DNA from: Marinomonas sp. IMCC 4694
GTDB lineage: Bacteria; Pseudomonadota; Gammaproteobacteria; Pseudomonadales; Marinomonadaceae
DNA length: 64,000 nt
Direction of reading: 5' to 3'
NCBI RefSeq assembly: GCF_008122525.1
Contig: NZ_VSRV01000001.1
Location: 1 to 64,000 of the forward strand
Shown here: one piece after another, positions 9,244-18,002 of the stretch
Numbering within the stretch: the stretch's first letter is position 1
How the letters are laid out: each line of letters starts with the position of its first letter
The notes under the pieces: generated by a model
Seen by the model: only the letters and a program-made list of their open reading frames with translations
What the model was told of the DNA's origin: nothing
Databases searched by the model: none
Position numbers and translations under genes: made by a program

Positions 9244-10734
9244 CTATTTTAAGCTGATCCAAGTGTTTTTGATTTCAGTGTATTTTTCCAGAGCATGCCA
9301 CGATTTATCCCGGCCGTTTCCAGAGGCTTTCACACCGCCAAAAGGCACGGTCGTGTCGCCATCTCCCCAAGTATTAACCCACACCATACCCGATTCCAAC
9401 AAGCGGCTAACGCGATGCGCGCGGGACAGATCGTTGGTCCAAATCGACGCGCCGAGGCCGTATTTTGAATCATTGGCTAACGCAATGGCTTCTTCTTCGG
9501 TGTCGAAAGTCATCACGGCCAGCACGGGCCCAAAGATTTCTTCGCGAACGAATTCCATCTCGTGAGAAGCGTCGGTGAAAATCGTGGGTTGTGCATAGAA
9601 GCCCTGCCCTTCATGGTATTCACGCACACCGCCTAAGGCGAGCGTTGCGCCGTCGGCGATGGCACTGTTGATGAAACGATTCACGGTATCGAGTTGCGCT
9701 TTGTCGACCATCGGGCCCATTTTCGTTTTAGGGTTGAGTGGATCGCCAGGCACATACGCTTTTGCCGCGTCAATGAGCGCGACCATAAATTCTGTTTTAA
9801 TGCTGCTGTGAATGTATAAACGAGAGCAGGCAATGCACACTTCGCCTTGATTGGTGAAGATGGCTGACGCCGCGCCTTTTGCAGCGGCTTGTATGTCTTT
9901 GCAATCGTCAAACACGAGGCAAGGCGATTTACCGCCCGCTTCGAGCCACACGCGTTTCATATTCGACTGCCCCGCGTATTGCATCAACATGCCGGCCACA
10001 CGGCTGGAGCCAGTGAACGCCAAGGTGCCAATGTCGTGGTGCAAGGCCAGCGCTTTGCCGGCGGTATGACCAAAGCCCGGAAGCACGTTGAATACGCCAT
10101 CAGGAAGGCCCGCTTGAGTGGCCAATTCGGCAATGCGCAAGGCGCTTAACGGCGCTTTTTCCGACGGTTTTAAAATAACGGAGTTGCCCGCCGCTAACGC
10201 GGGTGCGATTTTCCACATCACCATCATTAAGGGGTAGTTCCATGGCGTGATGACAGCAACCACACCGAGTGGTTCGCGGCTGATCAGCGCCAAGTGGTTC
10301 GGGTTGGTGGGTGCGATTTCACCGTACAATTTGTCGATACACTCGGCCGACCAGCGCAACGCATCAATGGAATCTGGCACGTCGATGTTGACCATTTCAG
10401 AGATGGATTTACCCATGTCTAGGGTGTCGGTTAAGGCCAATTCGTCTTGGTGGGCTTCGAGTAAATCGGCCCATTTTTGCAACACGCGTTTGCGTTTGCC
10501 GGGGGCCATATTTGACCATATGCCGCTTTTGAAGGCCGCTTTGGCCGCATCGGTGGCGAGGTTGACGTCGGCTTCGTCGCAGCTGGCCATGTTGACCAAA
10601 AGGGATTCGTCGGTTGGGTTAATACAGGCAAATGTTTCACCGCTTTGGGCGGGTGTGAAACCACCATTAATGTAAGCCTCGCTGTGCAGGCGAATGGTAT
10701 CGCGAAGAGCTTGCCATTCTTGGTAGGTTTTCAT
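9244..10734 (-). CDS. puuC: Gamma-glutamyl-gamma-aminobutyraldehyde dehydrogenase (PuuC-like)
   Basis: The product is a 496-residue NAD(P)-dependent aldehyde dehydrogenase, the length of E. coli PuuC. It has the cofactor motif PWNYPLMMVMWKIAPALAAGN, FTGSSRVAG, the glutamate loop WLEAGGKSP and the catalytic cysteine Cys300 in GEVCIACS. It would oxidise the aldehyde made by PuuB to gamma-glutamyl-GABA. It heads the puuC-puuB operon and is divergent from aguB across a 199-base control region. PuuC relatives accept several amino-aldehydes, so the substrate range may be wide. Confidence 0.9.
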   Translation of the reverse strand: MKTYQEWQALRDTIRLHSEAYINGGFTPAQSGETFACINPTDESLLVNMASCDEADVNLATDAAKAAFKSGIWSNMAPGKRKRVLQKWADLLEAHQDELALTDTLDMGKSISEMVNIDVPDSIDALRWSAECIDKLYGEIAPTNPNHLALISREPLGVVAVITPWNYPLMMVMWKIAPALAAGNSVILKPSEKAPLSALRIAELATQAGLPDGVFNVLPGFGHTAGKALALHHDIGTLAFTGSSRVAGMLMQYAGQSNMKRVWLEAGGKSPCLVFDDCKDIQAAAKGAASAIFTNQGEVCIACSRLYIHSSIKTEFMVALIDAAKAYVPGDPLNPKTKMGPMVDKAQLDTVNRFINSAIADGATLALGGVREYHEGQGFYAQPTIFTDASHEMEFVREEIFGPVLAVMTFDTEEEAIALANDSKYGLGASIWTNDLSRAHRVSRLLESGMVWVNTWGDGDTTVPFGGVKASGNGRDKSWHALEKYTEIKNTWISLK

Positions 10735-10933
10735 ACGTTATTCCTTCCTTTATATTTAGCCGATAGACTAAATGGGTTGCTATGGTTCTAAGCTAACTGA
10801 GCCGCCCCCTATCGTACTATATCCCCGTGGGGGTATATCGTAATTTTACGAACCCACTAAGATGACGATGAGTAAGTTAGCTATGTCATACTAAAGCATC
10901 CCCATTACACAATACCGCTTGGAGAATCCGTTT
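10735..10933. promoter_or_regulatory. Divergent puuC / aguBA control region with nested symmetry
   Basis: Three symmetric elements lie in 199 bases. AGCTAACT (10791-10798) is repeated inverted as AGTTAGCT (10875-10882), 84 bases apart. Between them is the near-palindrome TATATCCCC-GT-GGGGGTATA (10818-10837), flanked by direct repeats of ATCGTA at 10811 and 10837. These are plausible operators for a shared regulator; none matches an operator I can name. Confidence 0.4.
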
Positions 10934-11824
10934 ATGTCAAAGGTTACTGTTGCTGCTACGCAGATGCATTGCACGTGGAACAAAGAAGAAAACGTAGATC
11001 GTGCTGAGAAGCTGATTCGATCTGCAGCGGCCAAAGGTGCGCAAGTGATTCTGATTCAAGAGTTATTTGAAACGCCCTACTTCTGCATTGAAATTCACGA
11101 GCCTTATCATGATTTAGCAACGACGTTGGAAGAAAACGCGGCGTTTAAACGCTTTCAAGCCTTAGCGGCCGAGCTCAATGTGGTGTTGCCTTTTAGCTGG
11201 TACGAACAAGCGGGCCAAGTGCGTTTTAACGCCTTGGCGATGATCGACGCGGGCGGTGAATTGTTGGGTGTATACCGTAAAACGCACATTCCAGACAGCG
11301 ATGGCTACCTTGAGAAATACTACTTTAGCCCTGGCGATACTGGCTTTAAAGTATGGAATACACAGTTTGGCTGCATTGGTGTGGGCATTTGTTGGGATCA
11401 ATGGTTCCCTGAAACCGCTCGTTCTATGGCGTTAATGGGGGCCGATATTTTATTGTTCCCAACGGCGATTGGTTCAGAGCCTAGCCAGTCCGATTTAGAC
11501 AGTATGCCCCATTGGACCAACACCATGCGCGGCCATGCGGCGGCGAACCAGGTGCCGGTCATTGCTTCGAACCGTATTGGTAAAGAAAGTGCCGAACATC
11601 GTGATTTGGCGCTGACGTTTTACGGCTCATCGTTTATTTGTGATGAGCGCGGTGAATTGGTTGAGCAAGCAGACCGCGACAGCGAGGGCGTATTGATTCA
11701 CACCTTTGATTTAGACCATGTGCGTACGCAACGCAAAGCGTGGGGGCTGTTCCGTGATCGTCGTCCTGAGCATTATGGTGTGATCCAAACCCTCGACGGC
11801 CAATTAAAATCGACCGCCAAATAA
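10934..11824 (+). CDS. aguB: N-carbamoylputrescine amidase
   Basis: The enzyme is a nitrilase-superfamily amidase that hydrolyses N-carbamoylputrescine to putrescine, ammonia and CO2. From the ATG at 10934 it has 296 residues, the family norm. The catalytic triad is visible: Glu43 (LIQELFETPYF), Lys116 (YRKTHIPD) and Cys153 (GICWDQWFPE). The ATG has a GGAG nine bases upstream; an in-frame TTG at 10919 overlaps that site and is unlikely to be used. It is 10 bases before aguA, so the two form one operon, in the order amidase then deiminase. Confidence 0.95.
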   Translation: MSKVTVAATQMHCTWNKEENVDRAEKLIRSAAAKGAQVILIQELFETPYFCIEIHEPYHDLATTLEENAAFKRFQALAAELNVVLPFSWYEQAGQVRFNALAMIDAGGELLGVYRKTHIPDSDGYLEKYYFSPGDTGFKVWNTQFGCIGVGICWDQWFPETARSMALMGADILLFPTAIGSEPSQSDLDSMPHWTNTMRGHAAANQVPVIASNRIGKESAEHRDLALTFYGSSFICDERGELVEQADRDSEGVLIHTFDLDHVRTQRKAWGLFRDRRPEHYGVIQTLDGQLKSTAK

Positions 11825-11834
11825 AGGAGTCATT

Positions 11835-12911
11835 ATGTTAACGACCCCAAAAGCGGATCAATTCTGGATGCCGGGCGAACACAGCCCGCAGTCGAGTGTG
11901 TGGTTAGGTTGGCCGACGCGCCCTGATAATTGGCGCGAAAACGGCTTGCCAGCGCAAGCAGCGTTCGCCCATTTTATTGAGCGTTTAAGCGGTTACGTCA
12001 CGGTAAAGTTGGCGGTGTTGCCAGAGTATGAAGCGCAAGCCAAAAGCATGTTGCCCGCCTCGGTAGAGCTTCATCCAATGGCGTACAACGACGCTTGGTT
12101 GCGGGATACCGCACCGACTATGGTGATTAATCAGGCCGGTGAAAAGCGTGCGGTTGATTGGCAGTTTAACGCGTGGGGCGGCGAGCTAGACGGCTTGTAT
12201 GATGACTGGGCAGACGACGAGAAGGTCGCGCAAAACATCGCCACAATAGAAGGCGTGCAGTGCTACCACGCACCTTTTATCTTAGAAGGTGGATCGATTC
12301 ACTGTGACGGCGAAGGCACTTTGTACACCACGGAAGAGTGTTTGTTGCACCCTAGCCGTAATCCTAATTTAAGCCGTGAAGACATTGAATCCTTGCTCAA
12401 AAGTTACTTGTCCGTTGAGACCATTATTTGGTTGCCGTTGGGTTTGTTCAACGACGAAACCAACGGTCACATCGACAATATTTTGCACGTGGTGCGCCCA
12501 GGCGAAGTCTTGCTAACGGTGTGCGACGATGAAAACGACCCGCAATATGCGATCAGTCAGCAGGCGTTGTCGATCCTATCGAACACGCGCGACGCCAAAG
12601 GCCGTGAGATCAAGGTGCATGCTTTGCCGATGCCGGGGCCTTTGTATATCCGCGAAGAGGAAGCCGCGGGCTTGGTGCAGCCAGAGCGTATGGAGCGTGC
12701 CACCGACGATCGTTTGGCGGGGTCTTATGCTAATTGCCTGATTTGCAATGGTGCGGTGTTTTATCCGCTGTTAGACGAAGCACAAGACACCATCGCTCAC
12801 GTGGTGCTGCAAAACGCCTTTCCTGAGCACAAGCTGATTGGTATTCCAGCGCGGGACATCTTGTTAGGCGGTGGCAATTTGCACTGCATTACGCAGCAAA
12901 TTCCTGCCTAA
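11835..12911 (+). CDS. aguA: Agmatine deiminase
   Basis: The product is a 358-residue peptidyl-arginine-deiminase-fold enzyme that converts agmatine to N-carbamoylputrescine. Family motifs are clear: NDAWLRDTAP, FILEGGSIHCDGEGTLYTTEECLL, NDETNGHIDN, and the terminal GGGNLHCITQQ with the nucleophile Cys351. A ribosome binding site (aaggag) lies just before the ATG. With aguB it gives agmatine to putrescine, feeding the neighbouring gamma-glutamylation genes. No arginine decarboxylase is in the window, so agmatine is imported or made elsewhere. Confidence 0.96.
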   Translation: MLTTPKADQFWMPGEHSPQSSVWLGWPTRPDNWRENGLPAQAAFAHFIERLSGYVTVKLAVLPEYEAQAKSMLPASVELHPMAYNDAWLRDTAPTMVINQAGEKRAVDWQFNAWGGELDGLYDDWADDEKVAQNIATIEGVQCYHAPFILEGGSIHCDGEGTLYTTEECLLHPSRNPNLSREDIESLLKSYLSVETIIWLPLGLFNDETNGHIDNILHVVRPGEVLLTVCDDENDPQYAISQQALSILSNTRDAKGREIKVHALPMPGPLYIREEEAAGLVQPERMERATDDRLAGSYANCLICNGAVFYPLLDEAQDTIAHVVLQNAFPEHKLIGIPARDILLGGGNLHCITQQIPA

Positions 12912-12951
12912 ACTGAGTTTAACTTGGGCCTGATTCAAGCCAAAAAGCAAA

Positions 12952-12982
12952 AAACACCGAGCGATGTTATCGCTCGGTGTTT
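12952..12982 (+). terminator. Intrinsic terminator after aguA
   Basis: AAACACCGAGCGA (12952-12964) pairs perfectly with 12970-12982 around a TGTTA loop. A-rich and T-rich flanks suit termination of aguBA; it may also serve the converging potF gene. Confidence 0.85.
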
Positions 12983-12985
12983 ATA

Positions 12986-13085
12986 CATTTCATTTCATCT
13001 CATCTCATCTCAACTCAACTCAACTCAACTCAACTCAACTCAACTCAATTTAAATCAATTTAAATCAACTTAAATCAACTTAAAT
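12986..13085. repeat. Degenerate pentanucleotide tandem repeat, 20 units
   Basis: One hundred bases keep a strict 5-base period beginning CA in most units: CATTT x2, CATCT x3, CAACT x7 (13011-13045), then the 10-mers CAATTTAAAT x2 (13046-13065) and CAACTTAAAT x2 (13066-13085). The blocks of identical units show stepwise slippage or unit conversion. It lies between the convergent ends of aguA and potF, after the terminator, and codes for nothing. Confidence 0.95.
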
Positions 13086-13101
13086 CAAAACACATAAAAC
13101 C

Positions 13102-14220
13102 TTAACGGTCGGTTTTCACGTTGGTCCACAAGCGCGCCATTAAACGTTCAATGCGAATACCACGGACTTTTTGTGCGAAGAGTTTCTTTTTCACCTCGGC
13201 GGGTGGGTAGATACCCACATTGTCGCGGATTTCTTCGTCCTGCAAGTCCATTGCCGCCATATTGGGGTTGGCGTAGGCCACGTAGTTAGACACGTCAGCG
13301 ATCACTTCGGGTTGCAATAAGTAGTTGATAAAAGCGTGAGCGGCTTCTTTGTTGTCGGCCGCTTTTGGAATCGCCAGCATATCAAACCAAATTTGTGCGC
13401 CTTCTTTTGGGATCGCGTATTCGATGTTCACGCCATTATCGGCTTCAATCGCGCGGTCTTGCGCTTGCAACACGTCTCCAGACCAGCCAATCGCCACACA
13501 AATATCGCCGTTGGCCAGAGCGCTGATGTATTGGGAAGAATGGAATTGACGAACGTAAGGGCGCACGCTTTTTAGCAACTCAACGCCTTCGCTGTCCAGC
13601 GCGTAGTCGGCTGGGGTGCGGCTGTTTGGATCTTTGCCAAGGTAATTCAGCACCAGTGGGTACAGTTCATCAGGTGAGTCTAAAAACATAACACCGCACG
13701 ATTGTAATTTTTGCATATTTTCTGGCTTGAGGACCAAGTCCCAACTGTCCACCGGCGCGTCGTCGCCCAGCGCTTCTTTCACTTTCTCGACGTTATAACC
13801 GATGCCCGTTGTTCCCCACAAATATGGCACGCCGTATAGGTTGCCTGGATCAACCGCTTCTAAAAAGCCCAGCAGCTCTGGATCAACATGGTGTAGGTTA
13901 GTTAGGGCACTCTTATCGAGTTTATCAAATACCCCAGCTTGAATTTGTCGACCCATAAACGACGCCGTTGGCACGACTAAGTCGTAACCGGAATTGCCGG
14001 CGAGCAGTTTGGCTTCGAGCACTTCGTTGCTGTCGAACACGTCTTGAATCACATCGATGCCGGTTTGTTCTTCGAAATTGGCGATGGTGTCTTCTGCCAT
14101 GTAATCCGACCAATTGAAGAACTTCAGTGTTTCGGCCATTACAGGCGTGGCGCTGCCCAACGCACAGACCACGCCAGCTATGGGTAAGATACAACGGGAG
14201 AATCGCTTAGGGTTTGTCAT
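13102..14220 (-). CDS. Polyamine ABC transporter substrate-binding protein (PotF-like), orphan
   Basis: The periplasmic binding protein has 372 residues from the ATG at 14220. A signal peptide (basic start MTNPKRFSR, hydrophobic core, VMA-E cleavage) precedes the mature start ETLKFFNWSDYMAEDT, typical of PotD/PotF proteins for putrescine or spermidine. An upstream in-frame ATG at 14250 would put ten extra residues before the signal peptide and is less likely. It lies 121 bases after puuA in the same direction with no ATPase or permease genes, so it probably works with the potGHI genes at 22117-25012. Ligand choice cannot be read from sequence. Confidence 0.87.
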   Translation of the reverse strand: MTNPKRFSRCILPIAGVVCALGSATPVMAETLKFFNWSDYMAEDTIANFEEQTGIDVIQDVFDSNEVLEAKLLAGNSGYDLVVPTASFMGRQIQAGVFDKLDKSALTNLHHVDPELLGFLEAVDPGNLYGVPYLWGTTGIGYNVEKVKEALGDDAPVDSWDLVLKPENMQKLQSCGVMFLDSPDELYPLVLNYLGKDPNSRTPADYALDSEGVELLKSVRPYVRQFHSSQYISALANGDICVAIGWSGDVLQAQDRAIEADNGVNIEYAIPKEGAQIWFDMLAIPKAADNKEAAHAFINYLLQPEVIADVSNYVAYANPNMAAMDLQDEEIRDNVGIYPPAEVKKKLFAQKVRGIRIERLMARLWTNVKTDR

Positions 14221-14341
14221 GGTTTGGTTCCTTTTATGATAAAGCCACACACCAAGTTAAGCTTTTGTATCCTAATCATGGTGTGGGTTGGTTAAAAATA
14301 AGCACAGATTCACGTACATTGACTCGTTCAGTATTTAATCA

Positions 14342-15685
14342 TTAAACATTGAGTAACAGATGCTCACGCTCCCAAGAGCTGATAACGCGGTTAAATGTCT
14401 CGAATTCACTGCGTTTGACGCCCATGTACGCCGTGACGAAGTCTTGTCCTAAGATTTCGCACAATGGCTCGCATTCTTCCAGTAAACGCAAACCTTCTTC
14501 TAAGGTACGTGCGATCTCTACATCAGGATGATCCGAGGGAGGCTGATTGGCTTTGGTCGGCTCGGTTGGGTGCAGTTTCTCTTTCATGCCCAAGTAGCCG
14601 CATGCCAGTGTCGCGGCGATGGCCAAATACGGGTTGCAGTCGGCACCGGGGAAGCGGTTTTCAATGCGTGTGGCTTGCGGTGGCGCAAACGGAATGCGCA
14701 GCCCTGCGGTGCGGTTGTCGAAGCCCCAATTCATATTAATCGGAGCGGCCATCTCTGGCGAGAAACGACGGTAAGAATTCACATTGGGCGCAAAGAAAGA
14801 AATCGCATTCGGAGTGTATTTTTGCAAACCGCCTAAATAATGGTAGAACAATTCACTGGGTTCGCCATTGTTATCAAAAACGTTTTCCCCCGTTTTGGCG
14901 TCGACCAAGCTTTGGTGGATGTGCATCGAGCTGCCCGGCTCGTCTTTCATCGGTTTGGCCATAAAAGTTGCATAGACGCCATGTTTTAAAGCGGCTTCGC
15001 GCAAAGTTCGCTTGAACACAAACACCTGATCGGCCAGGTCTAATGGGTCCCCATGAATGAAGTTGATTTCCATTTGTGCCGCGCCCGATTCATGAATTAG
15101 AGTATCCACGTCCAAATCTTGCGCTTCGCAATAGCTGTAAAGCGTGTCAATAATGGAATTAAATTCGTTTACGGCGTCGATGCTGTAAGAGCGACGCGAG
15201 GTTTCGCGTTTGCCCGAGCGCCCTACTGCGGGTTTCAGCTCGTAATCTGGGTCGGTGTTGGGTTGAATGAGGTAGAATTCGACTTCCGGTGCGATGATGG
15301 GTTTTAAGCCTTCTTTTTCGTACAGGGATAAAATATGGCGTAGAATAGTTCGGCTTGCTAACGGGTGCAGATTGCCGTCGTGAGTGTAGCAGTCGTTGAT
15401 GACTTGTGCGGTCGGTTCGTCGGCCCAAGGCACCATGCGTAAGGTTTTCGGATCGGGTTTGAGCACCATGTCGCGGTCGCTGGCATCGATGATGTCGTAG
15501 TGATTGTCGGCCCAATCGCCCGTCACACTTTGCACCAGTACCGTTTCAGGAATACGCCCCGTTTTTTCAGCAAGAAACTTATAGGTCGGGTAAAATTTCC
15601 CCCGTGCGTTTCCCGTCATGTCCGCTAATGTTGACTCGACTTCAGTAATCGAATGCTCTTTTAAAAAAGCTTCAAGCTCTGTCAT
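14342..15685 (-). CDS. puuA: Gamma-glutamylputrescine synthetase (PuuA-like, copy 1)
   Basis: The 447-residue protein belongs to the glutamine synthetase family, PuuA branch, which ligates glutamate to putrescine using ATP. The N-terminal beta-grasp region (STLADMTGNARGKFYP) and the catalytic domain are intact, with PEVEFYLI, AAQMEINF, the ATP-site stretch FMAKPMKDEPGSSMHIHQSL and ENRFPGADCNPYLAIAA. Its residues differ from true GlnA at the ammonia site region, and the polyamine neighbours support the amine-ligase role. It is divergent from a puuB paralogue across a region of repeated ATTCGGTT boxes and is followed by an orphan PotF. Confidence 0.87.
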   Translation of the reverse strand: MTELEAFLKEHSITEVESTLADMTGNARGKFYPTYKFLAEKTGRIPETVLVQSVTGDWADNHYDIIDASDRDMVLKPDPKTLRMVPWADEPTAQVINDCYTHDGNLHPLASRTILRHILSLYEKEGLKPIIAPEVEFYLIQPNTDPDYELKPAVGRSGKRETSRRSYSIDAVNEFNSIIDTLYSYCEAQDLDVDTLIHESGAAQMEINFIHGDPLDLADQVFVFKRTLREAALKHGVYATFMAKPMKDEPGSSMHIHQSLVDAKTGENVFDNNGEPSELFYHYLGGLQKYTPNAISFFAPNVNSYRRFSPEMAAPINMNWGFDNRTAGLRIPFAPPQATRIENRFPGADCNPYLAIAATLACGYLGMKEKLHPTEPTKANQPPSDHPDVEIARTLEEGLRLLEECEPLCEILGQDFVTAYMGVKRSEFETFNRVISSWEREHLLLNV

Positions 15686-15756
15686 AACTCACCTTACGTT
15701 GGTTGCTCAACGAATACTGTTGAGCGGTAATAAATGCCGGCTATTCTCTTTTTACT

Positions 15757-15900
15757 ATTCGGTTGAAAAATAGTCAACCCGAATAATAATTCGGTTTAAA
15801 CCATATTTTAGTTTGATTCTGAAATCAATACATACTCGGTTAATAAGTTGATATTACAATTGACATCCGCCCTAAAATCGATCAATTATTCGGTTATTAA
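15757..15900. promoter_or_regulatory. Operator region with repeated ATTCGGTT boxes between puuA and puuB
   Basis: Four near-identical boxes, ATTCGGTT at 15757, 15789 and 15888 and ACTCGGTT at 15834, lie in the divergent promoter region. The first belongs to a dyad: GGTTGA (15761-15766), seven bases, TCAACC (15774-15779), with outer ATTC/GAAT. The second contains the perfect palindrome GGTTTAAACC (15793-15802). The TetR regulator encoded at 17258-17953 is the natural candidate to bind here. Confidence 0.55.
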
Positions 15901-15926
15901 ATTGTACACGATGATAGGAGTCCCTT

Positions 15927-17204
15927 TTGAGCAAACACGCATCCTCTTACTATGAGGCAACGGCGCGCGGCGTGAAAAGTCGACCTCAATTGCTGGGTGA
16001 TCACACAGTGGACATCTGCATTATAGGCGGAGGGTTTACCGGTACATCGGCGGCGTTACATTTGGCGCAAGCGGGCTATCAAGTGACCTTGTTAGAAGCG
16101 CAAACGATTGGCTGGGGCGCATCGGGTCGCAATGGCGGACAAATTTGCCAAGGTCATAATATGAGTCACGCCGATATGATCAAAAAAGTGGGCAAAGACA
16201 CGGCTGACCTTTTATGGCAAACCTCGGTCAATTCCGTAGAGATGGTTAAAAATTTAGTGGCTCAGTATGACATCGACTGCGATCTGACGCCGGGCGTGTT
16301 GCACGTAGCGTCTAAAAAAGGCCACACCGACGACATTAAAGACGCGGTCGATTACAAACGTAACGTATTAGGTTATGAGGGTGTGCGCTTTTTAGACGCC
16401 GATGCCGTGGCGAACAAGCTGGGTACAGAGCAATACTTTGGTGGCGAATACTACGAGCAAGGTGCGCACATTCATCCATTGAATTTTGTGTTGGGCTTGG
16501 CGAATGCGGCGGAGTCTCATGGCGCGACGATTTACGAACACTCGCCTGTGGTGGAATACACTGATGGTCAGCAGCCAGAAGTGATCACCGCGAAAGGTCG
16601 TGTCACCTGCCGTTATGTGTTGTTCGCCTGCAACGGGTATTTAGGCCATTTAAATGGCCCAGCGGCACGTAAAATCATGCCAATAAACAATTTTATTATC
16701 GCCACCGAGCCTTTGCCTGAAGACATTGTAAGCCGTATCAACCCCGACCGAGTGGCCGTGGCGGATTCGAAATTTGTGGTGAATTATTATCGTTTATCGA
16801 AAGACAATCGCATGTTGTGGGGCGGCGGTGAAAACTACAGCCCCCGATTCCCTCGCGACATTGCCAGCTTTGTAAAAAAGCACATGGTTGAAACCTACCC
16901 TGAGCTGGGCGGCTATCGGATTGATCATGCTTGGGGTGGCACTTTGGCGATCACGCTCAATCGCATGCCAAATATTTCACGTCAAAAAGACAACGTGTTT
17001 GTGGCGCAAGGTTATTCGGGTCATGGCGTTGCGTTGGCAACCTATGCCGGCGCGATGTTTGCGAAAGCGGTTCAGGGGTCGTTAGAGGAAGTCGACGCGT
17101 TTGAGCGTTTGCCCAGTCATGACTTTCCCGGTGGCACACTGTTACGCTGGCCTGGGCTGGTGGCGGGGATGTTGTATTATTCGATGCTGGACCGTTTGCC
17201 TTAG
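15927..17204 (+). CDS. Gamma-glutamylputrescine oxidase-like FAD oxidoreductase (copy 2)
   Basis: This 425-residue paralogue of the puuB at 7948-9231 has the FAD motif GGGFTG in DICIIGGGFTGTSAAL, the GWGASGRNGGQICQGHN signature and FVAQGYSGHGVALATYAG near the C-terminus. The start is a TTG at 15927, with AGGAG at 15916-15920; the resulting N-terminus SKHASSYYEATARG parallels the other copy. It may oxidise the same gamma-glutamylputrescine or a glutamylated longer polyamine. It is followed after 53 bases by a TetR regulator gene in the same direction and is divergent from puuA copy 1. Confidence 0.83.
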   Translation: MSKHASSYYEATARGVKSRPQLLGDHTVDICIIGGGFTGTSAALHLAQAGYQVTLLEAQTIGWGASGRNGGQICQGHNMSHADMIKKVGKDTADLLWQTSVNSVEMVKNLVAQYDIDCDLTPGVLHVASKKGHTDDIKDAVDYKRNVLGYEGVRFLDADAVANKLGTEQYFGGEYYEQGAHIHPLNFVLGLANAAESHGATIYEHSPVVEYTDGQQPEVITAKGRVTCRYVLFACNGYLGHLNGPAARKIMPINNFIIATEPLPEDIVSRINPDRVAVADSKFVVNYYRLSKDNRMLWGGGENYSPRFPRDIASFVKKHMVETYPELGGYRIDHAWGGTLAITLNRMPNISRQKDNVFVAQGYSGHGVALATYAGAMFAKAVQGSLEEVDAFERLPSHDFPGGTLLRWPGLVAGMLYYSMLDRLP

Positions 17205-17257
17205 GTTTTATCTCAGCGTTTTATCTTAATCACAGAAGAAGGACACCCTTTTCGACT

Positions 17258-17953
17258 ATGCCTAGTTCATCCGAGACGGCGAAAACGCCACCAACACCGA
17301 CAGCCGTAAAAACAATGCAATCCGTGTCACCGCGCAGCGAGCCGGTGCAGTCGCGCTCAATTAAACGCGCGCAGCAAATTCTCGATGTGACCAGCGAACT
17401 GCTCGAAACGGTTGGCTTGAACGATTTAAACACAGCGATCATTGCCAAAGAAGTGGGCATTTCGGTTGGCTCTCTGTATCACTATTTTCCCAATAAGCAC
17501 GCTATCTTGTATGCGATGGGCAAGTCTTGGCTCGACAGTATTGAAGTGGTGTTAACCGAAATCCAAGAATGGTCGTTAGAAACCATGACTTTGTCGGCTT
17601 TTATAGATCAAGTGATCGATACGAACCTTCGTACTTATCGCCAGCAACGGGCGGTATTAGGCTTGGTGCAGGCGATGTTTTCGGTACAGGAGCTGCGAGA
17701 ATTGGACGAACGCCACGACGACATGGTGATCTCGCAAATGGCGAAGGTGTTTAAACGCATCGGACTGAAAAAGCACGTGCGCGAACGTGAACGCATTGCA
17801 CGTCTGTACCTAGAAGTGACACACAGTACCTATCTGGTCGTTGTTAACCAAAACGAACGCCGTGCCTCGCGTACCTTGTCTGATTTAAAGTTAATGTTAA
17901 CTTGCTTATTAGAGCGTCATTTAAGCGACGCAGACATGGACACCAGCATTTAG
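17258..17953 (+). CDS. TetR-family transcriptional regulator of the polyamine region
   Basis: The product has up to 231 residues. A 30-residue polar leader precedes a TetR helix-turn-helix: RAQQILDVTSELLETVGLNDLNTAIIAKEVGISVGSLYHYFPNKHAILYAM. The rest is an all-helical ligand domain with no motif I recognise. The first ATG is 14 bases after an AAGGA, longer than ideal, so the true start may be downstream. It is downstream of the second puuB and not related to the cupin-type PuuR of E. coli. Control of the adjacent puuA/puuB divergent promoter is inferred from position. Confidence 0.82.
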   Translation: MPSSSETAKTPPTPTAVKTMQSVSPRSEPVQSRSIKRAQQILDVTSELLETVGLNDLNTAIIAKEVGISVGSLYHYFPNKHAILYAMGKSWLDSIEVVLTEIQEWSLETMTLSAFIDQVIDTNLRTYRQQRAVLGLVQAMFSVQELRELDERHDDMVISQMAKVFKRIGLKKHVRERERIARLYLEVTHSTYLVVVNQNERRASRTLSDLKLMLTCLLERHLSDADMDTSI

Positions 17954-18002
17954 TCAGGGCTGTCTATTTTTTAGAAACAGAAAGCGTTACAGACAGAAGT
18001 GT

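Noticed and set aside
10967..10982. A second parS-like site (centred on CACGTG with a good right half) in aguB
   Set aside because: Only the right half matches; it encodes the conserved start of the amidase, so codon constraint is the better explanation.
14221..14250. Longer start for the orphan PotF-like protein
   Set aside because: It would put ten polar residues in front of a normal signal peptide; the ATG at 14220 gives a standard one.
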